The notes: generated by a model not told the origin, from the letters alone. Numbered from the stretch's first letter, positions 25,309 through 34,596 are shown. The stretch is DNA of 64,000 nt from Paenibacillaceae bacterium (GCA_015057705.1 SVDU01000004.1:186001-250000), one strand, 5' to 3'. Program-made: numbers and translations.

Positions 25309-26361
25309 TTATTTTGTTCCTTTTGAAATATCAGTAAACATCTTGGCAGCAGAATCGGTCAGTTCCTTTGGTAAGGTAATACCAAGTGTATCAGCAACCT
25401 TGGAATTTCCGTAAAACGCCGCATCTTTGATTACTTCAAAATTTAATTCGCTTGCTTTGGCTTCTCCTTTTAATACCTTGGCAGCCATAACACCAGTCTG
25501 TTTTCCTAAATCCACATAATCAAGACCCATTGCTGCAAGGCAGCCGATTTTTACCTGTTCCACTTCACTGCCGAATACCGGTATGTTTTTCTTGCCTGCT
25601 TTGTCAAGGATAAGTGGGAGAGAGCTGACTACGGTATTATCCGTTAAATTGTTAAGGCAGTCAACTTTTTCTAAAAGGCTGTCAGTTGCCAGGGAAATAT
25701 CAGCAGTAGAGGTAACTGCGCCTTCCACGATTTCAAATCCATAATTTGCAGCAGCAGCTTTGTATTCTTTGATGGCTGTCTCTGAGTTTACTTCGCTTGT
25801 GCTGTATAAAATTCCGATTTTCTTTGCATCCGGAAGAATCTTGCGGATCATCTCCAACTGTTTTTCAACGGGAAGTTTGTCGCTGGTACCGGTTATTTCG
25901 CCAACCGGAGTTCCGTCTTCTTTGGCAAGAGCAGCAGCTACCGGATCAGTTACTGCTGTGAAAATAACAGGAACGTTGACTTTTTTCGCTCCGCCGTAGG
26001 CAGCCTGTGCCATAGGAGTTGCAATTGCGCAGATCAGATCGGTCTTCTTTGCAAGAAAGTTGTTTACGATCTGGCTTGCTGTACCACCGTCGGCCTGTGC
26101 ATTTTCATAGAGGACAGTTAAATTCTTTCCTTCCTCAATCCCTTCTGCTGCAAGTCCCTGTAAAAAACCTTCCCGGCAGTTGTCGAGAGAGCCGTGCTCT
26201 GCGAACTGGGCGATTCCGATGGTATAAGTTCCTGCTCCTTCACTTTTTGCAGATGCTGCAGAAGTGGTTTCCTGTGTCTTTTCCGGTGCTTTGCCTGAAG
26301 CACATCCGGTGAGGGTAGCAGCAAGTGCTGCCAGTAACATGATTTTTACAGATTTTTTCAT
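25309..26361 (-). CDS. trpX: ABC transporter substrate-binding lipoprotein (TrpX-like)
   Basis: This 350-residue lipoprotein (lipobox LTGC, Cys19) carries the ABC_sub_bind fold (PF04392): YTIGIAQFAEHGSLDNCREGF, NFLAKKTDLICAIATPMAQAA, PVIFTAVTDPVAAAL and IGILYSTSEVNSETAIKEYK. This is the family used by TrpX-type importers. The leader RNA upstream is a T-box with a UGG (Trp) specifier, so expression should rise when tRNA-Trp is uncharged. It heads the unit trpX-trpY-trpZ. Confidence 0.9.
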   Translation of the reverse strand: MKKSVKIMLLAALAATLTGCASGKAPEKTQETTSAASAKSEGAGTYTIGIAQFAEHGSLDNCREGFLQGLAAEGIEEGKNLTVLYENAQADGGTASQIVNNFLAKKTDLICAIATPMAQAAYGGAKKVNVPVIFTAVTDPVAAALAKEDGTPVGEITGTSDKLPVEKQLEMIRKILPDAKKIGILYSTSEVNSETAIKEYKAAAANYGFEIVEGAVTSTADISLATDSLLEKVDCLNNLTDNTVVSSLPLILDKAGKKNIPVFGSEVEQVKIGCLAAMGLDYVDLGKQTGVMAAKVLKGEAKASELNFEVIKDAAFYGNSKVADTLGITLPKELTDSAAKMFTDISKGTK

Positions 26362-26404
26362 AATAATTCCTCCTAGAATTTATTTTAATGATACAAAAGC
26401 TTTT

Positions 26405-26690
26405 TTGCATAAAAAAAGTCCCAAGTATGTTATACACATACTTGAGACGAATCATACAATCCGCGGTGCCACTCAAATTGGCTTAATATAAGCCCTCTTT
26501 TCATATACTAACATATATGCCACATCATATAACGGTTGTGGATTCCGTCAGCCCCTACTTCCATTCGGTTCAAGGCTGCCCTCAAAAGTCCATTCAGCTA
26601 TCTGCACTATACCGCACTCACACCACCGGCGGCTCTCTGAAATACTGCTGGGAAAGCTTACTCTTCTTTTTCAACGGTTTCTTTTATTAA
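26405..26690 (-). promoter_or_regulatory. T-box riboswitch, tryptophan specific (specifier UGG)
   Basis: Read on the minus strand, the leader has a Stem I region with AGAGAGCCGCCGG and the specifier context GCTGAA-TGG-ACTT. The TGG codon is the complement of 26590-26592, and its flanks match the leucyl T-box at 39034-39036. The conserved T-box sequence GAGTGGCACCGCGG (26474-26461) follows. A terminator with GTCTCAAGTATG/CATACTTGGGAC arms and TTTTTTT (about 26448-26412) comes next. UGG decodes Trp. The leader ends about 50 bases before trpX. Confidence 0.93.
26412..26448 (-). terminator. Regulated terminator of the Trp T-box
   Basis: On the minus strand GTCTCAAGTATG pairs with CATACTTGGGAC around a short loop, followed by seven T. 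It is the switchable element of the T-box, competing with the antiterminator formed around the T-box sequence. Confidence 0.88.
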
Positions 26691-26695
26691 TCAAT

Positions 26696-26724
26696 ATATT
26701 AATGCGTGAAAGGAATATTGTCAA
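26696..26724 (-). promoter_or_regulatory. Promoter of the trpXYZ-like unit
   Basis: On the minus strand TTGACA (26724-26719), a 17-base spacer and TAATAT (26701-26696) precede the T-box leader. Confidence 0.8.
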
Positions 26725-26803
26725 TAGGTAATTAAAAAAACTTTATTTATTTTCCGGGATCTGTGATAGAATAAAAAAAAGACATGGGATGGAAGGAGAA
26801 TTT

Positions 26804-27316
26804 ATGAACAGACTGTTGGTTGTTGTGGATATGCAGAAGGATTTTATAGATGGTTCATTGGGAACGATAGAGGCGCAGGCAATCGTTGAAAACGTAAAGA
26901 AGAAAATCGAAGAATATCAGGCGGCAGGAGACGATGTGATCTTTACTCTTGATACTCATGAACATAATTATATGGATACCCAGGAAGGAAAGAACCTTCC
27001 AGTGATGCACTGCGTGAAGGGGACCGCCGGCTGGGAGCTTGCTGATGTGTTAAAAGAGATTCCGGGCAGACGTTTTGAAAAAAACACCTTTGCAAGTACG
27101 GATTTAGGAAAATATGCAGCATCAGGCAGTTATGATTCCATAGAGCTCATCGGTCTGTGTACCGATATCTGCGTGATTTCCAACGCGCTGTTAATCAAAG
27201 CATTTCTTCCGGAGACTCCGGTTCTGGTTGATTCTTCCTGCTGTGCGGGAGTCACACCAGAAAGCCATGAAAATGCGCTGAATTCCATGAAGATGTGCCA
27301 GGTTACCATTTTATAA
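26804..27316 (+). CDS. Isochorismatase-family cysteine hydrolase, nicotinamidase-like
   Basis: The 170-residue protein has the nicotinamidase layout. Asp9 (VVDMQKDF), Lys93 (FEKNTF) and Cys123 (GLCTDICV) would form the catalytic triad, and Asp50, His52 and His69 the metal site (DTHEHNY...HC). Nicotinamidase turns nicotinamide into nicotinate for NAD salvage; other amidases share the fold, so the substrate is likely but not certain. Start ATG 26804 is preferred because GGAAGGAG lies 6-7 bases before it; the in-frame ATG at 26789 has no such site. It is a single gene ending at a strong hairpin. Confidence 0.87.
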   Translation: MNRLLVVVDMQKDFIDGSLGTIEAQAIVENVKKKIEEYQAAGDDVIFTLDTHEHNYMDTQEGKNLPVMHCVKGTAGWELADVLKEIPGRRFEKNTFASTDLGKYAASGSYDSIELIGLCTDICVISNALLIKAFLPETPVLVDSSCCAGVTPESHENALNSMKMCQVTIL

Positions 27317-27325
27317 ATAATACTT

Positions 27326-27371
27326 AAAAAAGCAAAAAAACAGCTCTGTGCAGCTGCTTTTTTGCTTTTTT
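27326..27371. terminator. Bidirectional terminator between nicotinamidase-like gene and aroA
   Basis: AAAAAGCAAAAAAACAGCT pairs with AGCTGCTTTTTTTGCTTTT around CTGTGC. A/T runs on both arms make it usable in both directions for the convergent genes. Confidence 0.85.
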
Positions 27372-27378
27372 ATTGTAA

Positions 27379-28656
27379 TTATCTGCCCAGGCGTTCTAAG
27401 TCCTGATAGAAACCGGGGTAGGAGATATTTACGCATTCTGCTCCCTTAATTACGGTTTCCCCCTCTGCACATAATCCGGCAACAGCGAAGGTCATGGCAA
27501 TTCTATGATCCAGCTTACTGTCGATCACGGCTCCATGAAGGGTTCTGCCTCCACGGATAATCATTCCATCCTCAGTCTCTGTGACATCGGCTCCCATTGC
27601 AGAAAGATTGCGTACCATTACTTCAATCCGGTTGGATTCCTTTACCTTTAATTCCCCTGCATCTCTTATTACGGTTTCTCCCTCTGCAAAGCATGCCATG
27701 GCAGCTATGACGGGAAGTTCATCAATTAATGTGGGGATGATGGAACCACCTATTTCCGTTCCGTGAAGAGTACTGGATTTTACAAGAATATCAGCAGTCG
27801 GTTCACCGGAATCGGTATTTTTATTAAGCAGTGTGATATCCGCACCCATATCACGGCATACGGAAAGAATTCCGTCTCTGGTTGGATTGATTCCCACATG
27901 CTTTAAAAGTATTTCAGAGCCAGGTACTAAAAGACCTGCTGCAATGAAAAAGGCAGCAGAGGAGATATCTCCAGGTACGACGATTCTGTTCCCGTACAAT
28001 TCCTTTGCAGGCCGTATGGTAGCAGTTGTACCTTCTGCGGAAACATCGGCACCAAAGTATTTCAGCATGATTTCAGAATGGTTTCTTGATACATAAGGTT
28101 CCGTTACCTTTGTCTCGCCATCTGCATAAAGACCTGCCAGAAGTATGGCTGATTTTACCTGGGCAGAGGCTACCTTGCTGGTATAATGAATGCCGTAAAG
28201 CTTCTTTCCGGTAATAACAAGAGGTGCACAGCCATTGCCTTCCAGGCTTCTTATGTCTGCGCCCATATGTGAGAGCGGATCCATGATCCGTTTCATCGGT
28301 CGTTTTTTAATGGATTCATCCCCGGTAAGAGTGACGTCAAAGTCCTGGGCAGCCAGGATGCCGGATATGAGGCGGGTGGTGGTTCCGCTGTTTCCACAGT
28401 CCAGAATTGTATCCGGTTTTTTTAGCCCGAACAGACCGTTTCCGTGGACGATCACAGAGTCCCCGTTATTTTCAATCCCGATTCCCATTTTTTCAAAGCA
28501 GGCAATGGTGGACAGACAGTCAGCGCCCTGTAGAAAATTGGTGATCTCAGTGGTTCCCTTTGCCAGAGAACCGAACATAATACTGCGGTGGGAAATGGAT
28601 TTATCGCCAGGTATGGATAGTTCTCCCCTGAGAGGGGAGGCTTTTGTAAATTTCAT
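27379..28656 (-). CDS. aroA: 3-phosphoshikimate 1-carboxyvinyltransferase (EPSP synthase)
   Basis: AroA joins shikimate 3-phosphate and phosphoenolpyruvate to EPSP in the shikimate pathway. The 425-residue protein shows the N-terminal motif GDKSISHRSIMFGSLAKG (18-35), the GNSGTTTRL motif (about 87-95) and the ESNRIEVM signature near residue 340. It is the last gene of a minus-strand operon aroF-tyrA-aroA and starts 12 bases after tyrA. The set biases flow toward tyrosine; the other shikimate genes lie outside the window. Confidence 0.96.
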   Translation of the reverse strand: MKFTKASPLRGELSIPGDKSISHRSIMFGSLAKGTTEITNFLQGADCLSTIACFEKMGIGIENNGDSVIVHGNGLFGLKKPDTILDCGNSGTTTRLISGILAAQDFDVTLTGDESIKKRPMKRIMDPLSHMGADIRSLEGNGCAPLVITGKKLYGIHYTSKVASAQVKSAILLAGLYADGETKVTEPYVSRNHSEIMLKYFGADVSAEGTTATIRPAKELYGNRIVVPGDISSAAFFIAAGLLVPGSEILLKHVGINPTRDGILSVCRDMGADITLLNKNTDSGEPTADILVKSSTLHGTEIGGSIIPTLIDELPVIAAMACFAEGETVIRDAGELKVKESNRIEVMVRNLSAMGADVTETEDGMIIRGGRTLHGAVIDSKLDHRIAMTFAVAGLCAEGETVIKGAECVNISYPGFYQDLERLGR

Positions 28657-28668
28657 AGGATACCTCTC

Positions 28669-29766
28669 TTAATTGGATATTAATTCATAATGATAGCGTT
28701 CCAGCTGCTTCCAGGCCTGATCCATGGTTTCTTTGTCGTAAAATGCAATGCGCAGGGTTCCTTCTCCGTGCTCCCGGTTATGATTGATTCCGATATTACG
28801 GATACTGATTCCCTTTGCAGCCAGGATAACAGAAAGGGTGGAAATGGCACCAACTTCATCTGCCATATCAACGGTAAAGGAGTATTCAGGCGCAATGGGA
28901 CCGGTTGCTTTTTCAGAAAAAGAATTCCGGTAATCCCTGGAAGTTTCAAACAGCTGGTTAATATAACTGCCATTTTTTTTATTTAATTCACCCAGAATCA
29001 GATTTAAGGAAGCGATGTAGCGCTCCAGAATAAGAGAAAGATTCTTATGGTTTGTCATACAGATCTGTTCCCACATTTCCGGTGAAGAGGAGGCAATTCG
29101 CGTAATATCCTTAAATCCTCCGGCAGCAAGCCGTTTCATAAGCCCCTGCTGGTTGTCAGAGTCCTTTACTAAGATTACCAGACTTGAGGCAACGATATGG
29201 GGCAGATGACTGATGGCAGCCGTCACAAAATCGTGCTCATGATAATCTAAAACAATGGGGATGGAACCGATCATCTCTGCAATATGAACGATACGATCGG
29301 TCTGCTCTTTGGTTGTCTGCGCAGTTGGAGTAATGATATAGTAAGCATTTTCCAGCAAATGATCCGTAGAATTTTCATAGCCTGTTTTTTCTGAGCCAGC
29401 CATTGGGTGGCCGCCCACAAACCAGGATTCCATGCCAAGGCGGATTACGGCTTCGTGGATGTCGGTTTTGGTGCTCCCCACATCGGTGATGATGGCTCCC
29501 GGTTTTAAAAAAGGCTGGATTTTACTTAGATAATCTGCGTTGTATTCCACTGGCGTACAAAGGAATATAAAGTCACATTCCGAAAGCTCTTCTCCAATAC
29601 CGTCGAGAATAACATCAACGATGCCGTCTTCTCTGGCTTTGTCAAGTCTGGAACGTGTCCGCATATAAGCCATTATTTTTGTATCTGGAGCTTCACGCTT
29701 GATCCCCCGGGCAATAGACCCCCCGATCAGACCAAGCCCGATAAAGGCTATGACTTCATCATTCAT
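28669..29766 (-). CDS. tyrA: Prephenate dehydrogenase with C-terminal ACT domain
   Basis: TyrA oxidises and decarboxylates prephenate to 4-hydroxyphenylpyruvate using NAD+ or NADP+. The 365-residue protein starts with a Rossmann motif GLGLIGGSIARGIKR (11-25). It has the catalytic His region SHLPHIVASSL and GGHPMAGSEKTGYE. It ends with an ACT domain (about 295-365, SFTVDMADEVGAISTLSVIL), which suggests allosteric control by an amino acid, probably tyrosine. It overlaps the end of aroF by 8 bases, so translation is coupled. Confidence 0.95.
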   Translation of the reverse strand: MNDEVIAFIGLGLIGGSIARGIKREAPDTKIMAYMRTRSRLDKAREDGIVDVILDGIGEELSECDFIFLCTPVEYNADYLSKIQPFLKPGAIITDVGSTKTDIHEAVIRLGMESWFVGGHPMAGSEKTGYENSTDHLLENAYYIITPTAQTTKEQTDRIVHIAEMIGSIPIVLDYHEHDFVTAAISHLPHIVASSLVILVKDSDNQQGLMKRLAAGGFKDITRIASSSPEMWEQICMTNHKNLSLILERYIASLNLILGELNKKNGSYINQLFETSRDYRNSFSEKATGPIAPEYSFTVDMADEVGAISTLSVILAAKGISIRNIGINHNREHGEGTLRIAFYDKETMDQAWKQLERYHYELISN

Positions 29767-30778
29767 TGAAAACCCTCCCTGAAAGTTTTGCGTATGGCTG
29801 TAACTGCTCTGTCAATTGTTCAAACTGCTCAAAGGTGAGAGACTGAGGACCATCAGATAATGCACAGGAAGGACAGGGATGAACTTCCACAATCAGACCG
29901 TCTGCACCAACTGCAAGAGCTGCCTTGGAGATGGGCTCAATGTAAGCACGTACACCAGTGGCATGACTGGGATCCACAATAATTGGAAGATGGCTCTTAG
30001 ACCGGATAACGGGAATTGCGCTGATATCCAGGGTGTTTCTGGTTGCAGTTTCATATGTGCGGATTCCTCTTTCACAAAGAACAATGTTTGGATTGCCTTC
30101 GGAAGCGATGTATTCTGCTGCATTTAACCACTCGTCAATGGTAGCGCAGAGACCTCTTTTTAAGAGAACAGGAATTCCTGCTTTTCCTGCTTCTTTTAAA
30201 AGCTCAAAATTCTGCATGTTTCTTGCACCGATCTGGATCATATCAACGTATTTTACAGCAGTTTCCAGTGCCCTTAAACTGGTCACCTCACAAACTACAT
30301 TCAGTCCGGTCGCCTCTCTGGCTTCTTTCATGTATTGTAACCCTTCTTCTTCCAGACCCTGAAATGCGTAGGGGGAAGTTCTTGGCTTGTAAGCGCCTCC
30401 TCTTAAGAACTGTGCTCCGGCTTTTTTTACTGCATAGGCAGTTTCTAAAAGCATGTCATGGTTTTCAATGGCACAGGGACCGGCCATCATGGTAAGGTAG
30501 CCTGGGCCGATTTTGGCATTGCCCACTGTAATAACAGAATCTTCCGGGTGAAACTTCTTATTTACTACCTTATAGCTTTCTGTTACCGCAACGATTTTAT
30601 CAACACCATCCATCATCTCAATATTAGCACCCTGAAGTTTCGTTTTATCCCCTACAACACCTACTATGGTTACTTCCGTTCCCTCTGATAAATGAGCGGT
30701 CAGGCCGTTGGATTCAATCAAGTGCTTTACTTTACTTACAGCCTCTGCAGAAGCGTTTGGTTTCATAATAATAATCAT
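29759..30778 (-). CDS. aroF: 3-deoxy-7-phosphoheptulonate (DAHP) synthase
   Basis: This enzyme condenses phosphoenolpyruvate and erythrose 4-phosphate, the entry step of aromatic amino acid synthesis. The 339 residues comprise a ferredoxin-like regulatory domain (about 1-70) and a KDO8P/DAHP synthase-type barrel: GPCAIENHDMLLETA, GGAYKPRTSPYAFQGLEEEG, LLKRGLCATIDEWLNAAEYI and PIIVDPSHATGVR. This is the type Ibeta arrangement seen in Thermotoga and Bacillus. The start MIIIMKPN has a second possible ATG four codons on. It heads the operon and has a clear promoter. Confidence 0.95.
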   Translation of the reverse strand: MIIIMKPNASAEAVSKVKHLIESNGLTAHLSEGTEVTIVGVVGDKTKLQGANIEMMDGVDKIVAVTESYKVVNKKFHPEDSVITVGNAKIGPGYLTMMAGPCAIENHDMLLETAYAVKKAGAQFLRGGAYKPRTSPYAFQGLEEEGLQYMKEAREATGLNVVCEVTSLRALETAVKYVDMIQIGARNMQNFELLKEAGKAGIPVLLKRGLCATIDEWLNAAEYIASEGNPNIVLCERGIRTYETATRNTLDISAIPVIRSKSHLPIIVDPSHATGVRAYIEPISKAALAVGADGLIVEVHPCPSCALSDGPQSLTFEQFEQLTEQLQPYAKLSGRVFNE

Positions 30779-30816
30779 ATCTCTTTTTCCTCTTTTCTTA
30801 CAAATGATTAATCCCC

Positions 30817-30845
30817 ATTGTAATGGATAGCGGGGAAGTTGTCAA
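30817..30845 (-). promoter_or_regulatory. Promoter of aroF-tyrA-aroA
   Basis: On the minus strand TTGACA (30845-30840), a 17-base spacer and TACAAT (30822-30817) lie about 40 bases before aroF. This is a near-consensus sigma-A promoter. No T-box or Trp leader peptide was seen between it and the gene. Confidence 0.82.
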
Positions 30846-30857
30846 CGCTTTTATACG

Positions 30858-30876
30858 TTAAAGTTTAACACTTTAA
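30858..30876. repeat. Inverted repeat upstream of the aroF promoter
   Basis: TTAAAGT and ACTTTAA arms flank a 5-base centre (TTAAC). The repeat starts 13 bases upstream of the aroF -35 box, in the divergent region toward the 31-kb cluster, and could be a regulator site. The rest of 30877-31115 is AT-rich with no clear promoter. Confidence 0.5.
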
Positions 30877-31115
30877 AGTAAATTATTAATTTAAAAATTA
30901 TTATTAGAAATATTGCACAGTGAACAAGGGAAGGATCCTGAATTATTATGATAAATATGTCAACAGATTATTAGAAACAGGAATATGTTAAAAAAAGTTA
31001 CATCAAACGTGGAAAATGCCATGTGATTTTTTGAAAAAATCATTTAATATAGACATAAAACAAATCAAAAATATATTTATTTATGCACCAATCGGGGCAG
31101 TAAAGGGATAAGACA

Positions 31116-33554
31116 ATGGAAAAATTACAATTGAACAGAACCGGGTTTCTTACGAATTACCTGATATCCGGTCCAAAAGTAACGGATTTTATTAATCATG
31201 AATCAGATGACAACCAGCTGCGTTATGAACAGCATTTAAGATCCCTCGTGGCGGACTTAAACAAATCCTGCCCCGAAGGTCCGGTTATCCTTGGAGAAAA
31301 CAGCAGACTTCAGATGCCATGGAAGTATTATTATCATTATGGAAACTGGTTTGTAGACGAAAGCACATTCTATTCTACATTACAGAAAGTAGAACTGGAT
31401 GCAGTGACGGGAATCGAGGTAATAGAAGACATCACAGTGAATGCTGTTGTATGGTCCTATGCGGCAGTAGATGTGTGGTGCAATGGGGAACTGGTATGCC
31501 GTATGGACACGCCGGTTTATAAGCCCATTAAAAAGAAACAGATGGAGCTTCGGCTGAAAAAGGGAATCAATGAAATTTATATCAGTCTGCAGACACTTGG
31601 TGTCAGGGATACGAGAACGTTATTTGGCATTCAGATTATGGATCATATGGAAGAAATCTGTGTTGTACTGCCAGATGAAAAACATACCGATGAACTGGTA
31701 CAGATGGAAAACTGGCTTAGTTCCATTTCCATTAAGAATTCCATCATGACTTTTAAGGAAAGGGCTCCCGAAGGTGCCTCTTTGGCCTATGACAGTCAAA
31801 GTCCTGATTTTGCACAGGTGAAAAGCCGGAAGGAATGGCAGGAGATCAGCGGGAAAAATCAGGTAAAGCTTGAGGTCGAAAAGCCAGGTGTTATTTTAGT
31901 AAGTGTAAAAAATGACCATGGAGTACTCACCAGAAAAGTGGAGAATATCCTGGCTCAGAAACCGGAATATGGGAAAGAAAAAGACTTTGAGGAGAATAAA
32001 AAGGCTGTTTTCCATAGAATTGCAGAAGCAGAAAGTCTGTCCAGAGGTGATAAATTCGGATTTTCCATCTCCAATATCCTTGCGAGAAAAGCCCTTGGAA
32101 TGGATAGCGGGCGGGATATCGAACTTCTTTATGAGACTCTGGATCAGATTCAAAGCAGATATGACTGCTCTGATTTTCTGGTGTGCGGTATGATCCGGTA
32201 TCTAAAGAATTATCCGGTCAGTGAGGATCTGGCGAACCGTGCAAAAGAGGTTCTTGTAAACTGGCGTTACTGGATGGATCAAAAAGGATCTGACGCCATG
32301 TGCTTCTGGAGCGAAAACCATTCTCTTATGTTTTATACCTGTGCCATGAATGCAGGAGAGATGTACCCGGATGAGTATTTCCCACGGGCAGACATGACCG
32401 GCAGAGAGCTTTTTGAAATCGGAAGAGCCAAAGTAGAAGCATGGCTGGCAGATGTGGAGGAACATGGATTTGAAGAATTCTTAAGCACGGTTTATATGTG
32501 CGTTACGTTTGCAGCACTGTTAAATGTAATCGATTTTTCAGAGGAAGCCATTTCCAAAAGAGCAGTTAAGATTACGGATAAACTTCTTGAAATGCTGTGC
32601 CTCCATACCTATGACGGTGTTGTAATCGCCCCTATGGGACGAGTATACAGAGAAGTGATCCACCCCTTTGAGCAGGGAGCCCAGGCACTGATGAATTTGA
32701 TCAATCCTGACGTCCCTTATTCCTACGGAGAGGGTTGGCTTGGCTTTTATTCATGCAGCAGCTATAAACTTCCAGAAGGACTAAAAGAACTTATGGAGCG
32801 TCCGGCAGATATGGATTATTCCACTGGAAATGCTCTCATAAGGCTGAAGAAAACAGCGGAGTACTGTATGACCTCCGTTCAGTCTCCAAGACCGGACCCG
32901 GAATTTAAACGCTGGAAAAACCTGACTCTGGATCCGGATTCCGATCCCACAACCTGTGAATACACCAAGTCGCTGAACGAACGGTTCCATGGAACCACCT
33001 GCTTTGAGCCTGGCGTATATGGCTATCAGCAGCACATGTGGTATGCTGCCCTTGATATGGAGACCGACATCTTTACAAACCACCCGGGAGGAACCTGCGA
33101 TTCCTGTTCCATGAGGCCGGGGTACTGGTTCGGTAATGGAGTAATGCCTGCATTGGTTCAGGAAGGAAATTTACTGGGAGCGGTATATCATATACCGGAG
33201 GATCACCCCATTCATTTCACCCATGCTTATTTTCCTTCACCGAAGTTTTCCGAGACGATAATCTCCGGCAATTGGCTTTTCGGCAGTAAGGCAGGAGGCT
33301 TTGTGGCTCTTTGGTGCAGCAGTACGTTGGAACCCGTGGATGACCAGCTGTTTGAATGCGAATACCGAACCTATGGGGATGATATTGCTTACTTCTGCGT
33401 ATGTGCAGGAAATCAGGAATTTAAATCCCTTGCCGAGTTTTCAGCTTATGCAGAAAATCTCCGGCCGGTATTTGATGAAAAGCAACGTATTTTAACAGCA
33501 GGACCGTTGAAAGTGGGATTTACAAATAACAATGACAAAACACAGTATATTTAG
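31116..33554 (+). CDS. Large cytosolic protein of unknown function, possible (alpha/alpha)-barrel carbohydrate enzyme
   Basis: The 812-residue protein has no signal peptide or membrane segment. The first 190 residues look beta-rich (VDVWCNGELVCRMDT, KGINEIYISLQTLGVRDTRTLFG), like the jelly-roll modules of glycosidases. Residues about 300-620 are helical with conserved-looking aromatic and acidic patches such as CFWSENHSLMFYT and GEGWLGFYSCSS. The C-terminal part is beta-rich again (HPGGTCDSCSMRPGYWFGNG). This sandwich-barrel-sandwich order recalls heparinase-like lyases and (alpha/alpha)6 hydrolases, but I cannot name a family. It overlaps the next gene by 23 bases. A sugar-kinase-like gene in the same unit supports a carbohydrate role (inference). 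Confidence 0.75.
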   Translation: MEKLQLNRTGFLTNYLISGPKVTDFINHESDDNQLRYEQHLRSLVADLNKSCPEGPVILGENSRLQMPWKYYYHYGNWFVDESTFYSTLQKVELDAVTGIEVIEDITVNAVVWSYAAVDVWCNGELVCRMDTPVYKPIKKKQMELRLKKGINEIYISLQTLGVRDTRTLFGIQIMDHMEEICVVLPDEKHTDELVQMENWLSSISIKNSIMTFKERAPEGASLAYDSQSPDFAQVKSRKEWQEISGKNQVKLEVEKPGVILVSVKNDHGVLTRKVENILAQKPEYGKEKDFEENKKAVFHRIAEAESLSRGDKFGFSISNILARKALGMDSGRDIELLYETLDQIQSRYDCSDFLVCGMIRYLKNYPVSEDLANRAKEVLVNWRYWMDQKGSDAMCFWSENHSLMFYTCAMNAGEMYPDEYFPRADMTGRELFEIGRAKVEAWLADVEEHGFEEFLSTVYMCVTFAALLNVIDFSEEAISKRAVKITDKLLEMLCLHTYDGVVIAPMGRVYREVIHPFEQGAQALMNLINPDVPYSYGEGWLGFYSCSSYKLPEGLKELMERPADMDYSTGNALIRLKKTAEYCMTSVQSPRPDPEFKRWKNLTLDPDSDPTTCEYTKSLNERFHGTTCFEPGVYGYQQHMWYAALDMETDIFTNHPGGTCDSCSMRPGYWFGNGVMPALVQEGNLLGAVYHIPEDHPIHFTHAYFPSPKFSETIISGNWLFGSKAGGFVALWCSSTLEPVDDQLFECEYRTYGDDIAYFCVCAGNQEFKSLAEFSAYAENLRPVFDEKQRILTAGPLKVGFTNNNDKTQYI

Positions 33555-34596
33555 TGAAGATACTCAGGCAGCGGTGGCTTTTTTTGCCGCTGCCTACGAG
33601 AGTAATGAATATTTTATAAGGAATTACAGCAGATGCCGGGAACTCCTGCTGGTGGAAAAAGATCCTGAGGGAGCAGCAGAAGCCGTGATGTTTGGGATCC
33701 GGCATGCCAGACTCCTTCATTTGGATGACTTTTTACTTCCGGTTATTTACATTGACTGGATGTTGCCGGAACTGGCACAGGAATTAGAAAAGCAGGGCAT
33801 ACCGGAAGCTGTGATCCGGGATTCTTTCAAAGATGTTGAAATCTGGATTCAGTCATTTCGCAAATATCATAAGGGTCAGGTGGGACTTGACCGGATTGAG
33901 TGGGTATTCCGCTCCCTCGCCGGAAAAGTACGAAGATTCGGCAGCCTGCAGTTTGAGGAAGTGACTTATGAATTCCCGTTTCTGATTTTTGAAAACAGAC
34001 AATCTGGTGAGCTTCAGGCACTGGCATATCCGGATCTGATGATTGACCAGGACGGATATATCTCAGGTACAAATGGAAGAAGTGTGAAACGTGAAACAGA
34101 AACTTTTATGGATTTTGGAGACAGTGCTTTGACTGGATATATGGTGGATTTAAAATCAGGAACAGTAAAGATGGATGCTCCCATTCTGTTAGATCAAAAG
34201 GAGTGGGACCTTAAGCTTGCACCGGGAGAGAAGGCGGTTGCCGTTCATATTCCGGAAGGTTCTGATTTATCTCCTGACAGCATTGACTCTTCTTTTCATA
34301 CTGCAAAAAACTATTATGAAAATCAGATTCTTGTCTGCGACAGCTGGCTTCTGGATCCCCATCTTAAGCATATTCTGCCTGAGACCAGCAAAATCATAAG
34401 CTTTATGAAACGATTTCATAAGATGCCTGTACTGACCGGGCGTCCACAGATACTGGAGCGGGTTATGGGCTTTGATTTTACAATGGAAGCACTTGAACAA
34501 TTTTCCTGCACTACTTCACTGCAGGCCTCATTAAAAAAATATCTTTTAGAGGGAAATGAGATGTTTACCACAGCAGGTTTTATGCTATGGAAATAA
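33532..34596 (+). CDS. Acyltransferase-domain protein, GNAT-like (NAT_N/GNAT_C type)
   Basis: This 354-residue protein has a helical N-terminal part (to about 130) and a C-terminal part with LAPGEKAVAVHIPEGSDLSP, FHTAKNYYENQILVCDSWLL and DPHLKHILPETSKIISFMKRF. It resembles the clostridial acyltransferase-domain family with NAT_N and GNAT_C modules; this is recalled and not verified. It starts inside the end of the 812-residue gene (23-base overlap) and is followed 22 bases later by a kinase gene. Its substrate is unknown. In this setting it could acylate a sugar or recognise a product of the large enzyme. Confidence 0.65.
   Translation: MTKHSIFSEDTQAAVAFFAAAYESNEYFIRNYSRCRELLLVEKDPEGAAEAVMFGIRHARLLHLDDFLLPVIYIDWMLPELAQELEKQGIPEAVIRDSFKDVEIWIQSFRKYHKGQVGLDRIEWVFRSLAGKVRRFGSLQFEEVTYEFPFLIFENRQSGELQALAYPDLMIDQDGYISGTNGRSVKRETETFMDFGDSALTGYMVDLKSGTVKMDAPILLDQKEWDLKLAPGEKAVAVHIPEGSDLSPDSIDSSFHTAKNYYENQILVCDSWLLDPHLKHILPETSKIISFMKRFHKMPVLTGRPQILERVMGFDFTMEALEQFSCTTSLQASLKKYLLEGNEMFTTAGFMLWK

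Noticed and set aside
26405-26690. tRNA gene
   Set aside because: The GC-rich leader with short stems looks tRNA-like at a glance, but it has the T-box sequence, specifier and terminator and lacks acceptor/T-arm features.
28235-28672. 145-aa plus-strand open frame
   Set aside because: Antisense shadow of aroA without start signals or recognisable domains.
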